Both the position numbers and the translations under genes were made by a program. A stretch of DNA of 9,102 nucleotides from Thermoplasmata archaeon (GTDB lineage: Archaea > Thermoplasmatota > Thermoplasmata > Thermoplasmatales > Thermoplasmataceae), in NCBI GenBank assembly GCA_021850835.1, contig JAJZKS010000044.1:1-9102 (forward strand). Reading direction: 5' to 3'. The notes below the pieces were generated by a model. It saw only the letters and a program-made list of their open reading frames with translations, did no database searches and was not told the origin of the DNA. Shown one piece after another: positions 7,887 through 9,102 of the stretch. Numbering within the stretch: the first letter of the stretch is position 1; every line of letters starts with the position of its first letter.

Positions 7887-7895
7887 AATTAGGGA
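7881..7895 (-). promoter_or_regulatory. Leader hairpin covering the DAHP synthase ribosome site
   Basis: In the aro leader the RNA would read UCCCU-AAUUG-AGGGA, a perfect 5-bp stem with a 5-nt loop. The 3' arm is part of the ribosome site. The stem is short, so stable masking is uncertain, but the position fits control of translation initiation at the head of the operon. Confidence 0.35.
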
Positions 7896-7962
7896 AGATC
7901 ATCGATACCGAATCCAACGCTGGAATACAAACATTCCCGCAGATATCTTTATATGATCTTCC
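7893..7962. repeat. 10-bp perfect inverted repeat around the aro promoter
   Basis: GGAAGATCAT (7893-7902) and its exact reverse complement ATGATCTTCC (7953-7962) are separated by 50 bp. The dyad centre (about 7928) falls close to the predicted aro transcription start. The right arm touches the aro TATA box. A TCGATA follows in direct orientation at 7902-7907 and 7963-7968. This is a candidate operator pair; no regulator gene is seen in the window. Confidence 0.45.
7943..7958 (-). promoter_or_regulatory. Predicted TATA box of the aro operon
   Basis: On the minus strand GATCATATAAAGATAT contains TATAAA, and the archaeal spacing of about 26 nt puts the start near 7924. This gives a leader of about 50 nt with a ribosome site before DAHP synthase. 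A second AT-rich candidate is TTTAAATA at about 7991-8000. The TATA-like sequence can be read in either direction; the assignment rests on gene orientation. Confidence 0.45.
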
Positions 7963-8207
7963 TCGATAGCCATGACACTCTGTATCACTGTAAATATTTA
8001 AACGTTACTGTTTAGAATAACACTATTAATATGAATAATTTCAAATTTTGAAAAAGAGCGGCGTTCAATCTTAACCATGCTTTTGCAGAATTCCATTCAT
8101 ACTGCTGAAGCAGTGTTTAAACTCACCATGAACAAATAATGATTAGAAATAAGGTTACGATATTTCCACATTTCAGGCTATATTTTGATATATTCATCAA
8201 GCAAGTT

Positions 8208-8217
8208 TTTTATATAA
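8208..8217 (+). promoter_or_regulatory. Predicted TATA box of the DUF3311/symporter genes
   Basis: TTTATATAA within GTTTTTTATATAAAC matches the archaeal TATA consensus well. A start about 26 nt downstream would lie near 8239, just before the ATG at 8243, so the mRNA is probably leaderless or nearly so. The weak GTGAT before the ATG is the only ribosome-site-like sequence. Confidence 0.6.
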
Positions 8218-8242
8218 ACTGTAGTTGAGCATGTGATAGATA

Positions 8243-8482
8243 ATGACTGTGTCTCAAGGAAACTCTAGTTCTCAGTCAGGGAACAAGAAAGTTCTGGCGG
8301 CATTGTTGCTCCTTATTCCCATGGTTGTTTTTGCCATAGCACCAATTTATAACTTCGAGGGGCCAACTCTGTTTGGGCTTTCTTTCTTCTACTGGTTTGA
8401 AACGCTTTGGCTCGTTGTATCTGCTGTACTGTTTCTATTTGCAGCACGCCTGTTGAACAGCATGGAGGGTGATGAGAATTGA
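8243..8482 (+). CDS. DUF3311-type small membrane protein, probable symporter partner
   Basis: This 79-residue protein has two predicted membrane helices at about 17-35 and 44-70. Between them lies [25 protein letters not shown] (32-56), the pattern of DUF3311 proteins, in which P-x-Y-N, P-x-L-x-G and FFYW are recurrent. Family members are commonly encoded directly before a sodium:solute symporter, as here. By analogy with other small-protein/symporter pairs such as yhdT-panF or yjcH-actP, it may help membrane assembly or activity of the symporter; this is inference and no function is established. The ATG lies just downstream of a good TATA box, and its TGA overlaps the next start as TTGA. The Ser/Gln-rich N-terminus (2-13) is probably cytoplasmic and flexible. 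Confidence 0.8.
   Translation: MTVSQGNSSSQSGNKKVLAALLLLIPMVVFAIAPIYNFEGPTLFGLSFFYWFETLWLVVSAVLFLFAARLLNSMEGDEN
8464..8473 (+). promoter_or_regulatory. Ribosome binding site for the symporter
   Basis: GGAGGGTGAT is nearly complementary to the archaeal 16S rRNA 3' end over ten bases and lies five nt before the TTG at 8479. It makes that TTG a better start than the ATG at 8497. Confidence 0.75.
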
Positions 8483-9102
8483 CGTCTAACATTCAGATGT
8501 TGTCGGTATTCTTGGTTCTGTTCGCCTTTTTCGTGGGCCTTGGATTCTGGGCATCCCGATTCAGGAAGGGTAATCTCGCGGAACTTGGCGAATGGTCTCT
8601 GGCAGGGAGAAGACTGGGAGTATTTCTGGCCTGGTTCCTTGTGGGGGCTGACCTTTACACCGCTTACACATTCATAGCCATACCATCGGCGCTGTTCGCA
8701 AATGGAACCATCTACTTCTTTGCAGTTCCATACGTTGGAATGGCATTCGGGGTAGCCATAATAACAATGCCCAGGCTGTGGAAAATATCGAGGAAGAAAA
8801 ATTACGTAACAGCTGTGGACATGGTTCATGACAGGTACAACAGCAAGACTCTGACAATCCTCATTGCACTCACTGGAATTGTAGCTGAACTTCCATATAT
8901 CGCGCTTCAGATATACGGAATGCAGGCAGTCTTAACAGTCATGATTGGGCAGTCAGTTACAGCAGACGTTGGAGTAATCTCAGAAATAGCGCTCATATTG
9001 TCTTTCATCATTCTGGCTGCTTTTACCTGGACAAGCGGACTCAGGGGAGCCACAGTAACAGCCGTGATGAAGGATGCAATCATTCTGGTTTCAGTAGTTG
9101 TT
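8479..9102 (+). CDS. Sodium:solute symporter, monocarboxylate-permease type, 3' end missing
   Basis: The first 208 codons of a secondary transporter of the SSS family are present; members have 12-14 helices and about 500-550 residues, so more than half is beyond the window. Membrane segments fall at about 6-24, 46-70, 78-97, 125-153, 167-184 and 198 onward. Family signatures are [20 protein letters not shown] (38-57), [19 protein letters not shown] (58-76) and [18 protein letters not shown] (185-202). These are closest to the MctP-type monocarboxylate permeases among the SSS branches I know, but substrate and coupling ion cannot be read from this. The start is TTG at 8479, overlapping the DUF3311 stop by four nt (TTGA) behind a strong ribosome site. 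It is translated with the DUF3311 protein from one transcript. Confidence 0.88.
   Translation, partial: MTSNIQMLSVFLVLFAFFVGLGFWASRFRKGNLAELGEWSLAGRRLGVFLAWFLVGADLYTAYTFIAIPSALFANGTIYFFAVPYVGMAFGVAIITMPRLWKISRKKNYVTAVDMVHDRYNSKTLTILIALTGIVAELPYIALQIYGMQAVLTVMIGQSVTADVGVISEIALILSFIILAAFTWTSGLRGATVTAVMKDAIILVSVVV

Larger units (their letters stand above)
7875..8242. other. Divergent AT-rich intergenic region, no gene seen
   Basis: This 368-bp gap separates the leftward aro operon from the rightward transporter genes. It has no ORF with coding character and no tRNA-like fold. Its left third holds the aro promoter, inverted repeat and leader; its right end holds the promoter of the DUF3311 gene. 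The middle, about 7970-8200, is very AT-rich with small palindromes: TAAATATTTA at 7991-8000, TCAAATTTTGA at 8041-8051 and GTTTAAAC at 8115-8122. I cannot assign a function to them. Confidence 0.6.

Noticed and set aside
8469..8475. GTGATGA resembling a C box of a C/D guide RNA
   Set aside because: It belongs to the ribosome site of the symporter, and I see no fitting D box or second box pair nearby.
8389..8829. 146-codon open frame on minus at the transporter
   Set aside because: It is antisense to the DUF3311 and symporter frames, which have matching membrane helices, family motifs and ribosome sites.
1..9102. Possible mobile element, CRISPR array, defence system or tRNA
   Set aside because: I found no transposase or integrase frame, no terminal or regularly spaced repeats, and no tRNA-like arms; nearly all sequence is accounted for by metabolic and membrane genes.

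Overview
The window looks like chromosomal DNA of a thermophilic or acidophilic archaeon, most likely of the Thermoplasmata. The reasons are a GHMP-type (archaeal) shikimate kinase, very tight and overlapping gene packing, frequent TTG starts, strong GGAGG-type ribosome sites inside operons, archaeal TATA boxes, and a nearly leaderless first gene. The lineage is inferred from gene content, not from a marker gene.

Layout. (1) Positions 3-1295 (+): a membrane-anchored family 2 glycosyltransferase. Its reading frame is open to the left edge, so the 5' end is missing. (2) Positions 7874-1308 (-): one uninterrupted seven-gene operon for the whole shikimate pathway. In transcription order it encodes DAHP synthase, dehydroquinate synthase (aroB), shikimate dehydrogenase (aroE), chorismate synthase (aroC), archaeal shikimate kinase (aroK), EPSP synthase (aroA) and type I dehydroquinase (aroD). 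The gaps are +1, -23, -20, -13 (or -34), +2 and -4 nt, so the genes are probably translationally coupled. (3) Positions 7875-8242: the only sizeable intergenic gap, an AT-rich divergent promoter region. It holds a TATA box for each direction, a perfect 10-bp inverted repeat centred near the predicted aro transcription start, and a small leader hairpin that would cover the DAHP synthase ribosome site. (4) Positions 8243-9102 (+): a small two-helix DUF3311-type protein overlapping, by TTGA, a sodium:solute symporter of the monocarboxylate-permease type that runs off the right edge.

How the genes work together. The operon encodes all seven steps from phosphoenolpyruvate and erythrose 4-phosphate to chorismate. 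It has no chorismate mutase and no branch-specific gene. DAHP synthase carries an N-terminal domain of the kind that binds feedback inhibitors in related enzymes, so flux is probably controlled by the first enzyme and perhaps by the leader/operator structures in front of it. The glycosyltransferase and the transporter pair look like neighbours with unrelated functions.

I see no mobile element, CRISPR array, tRNA, rRNA or defence system. The most interesting untested signals are in the aro promoter and leader region.
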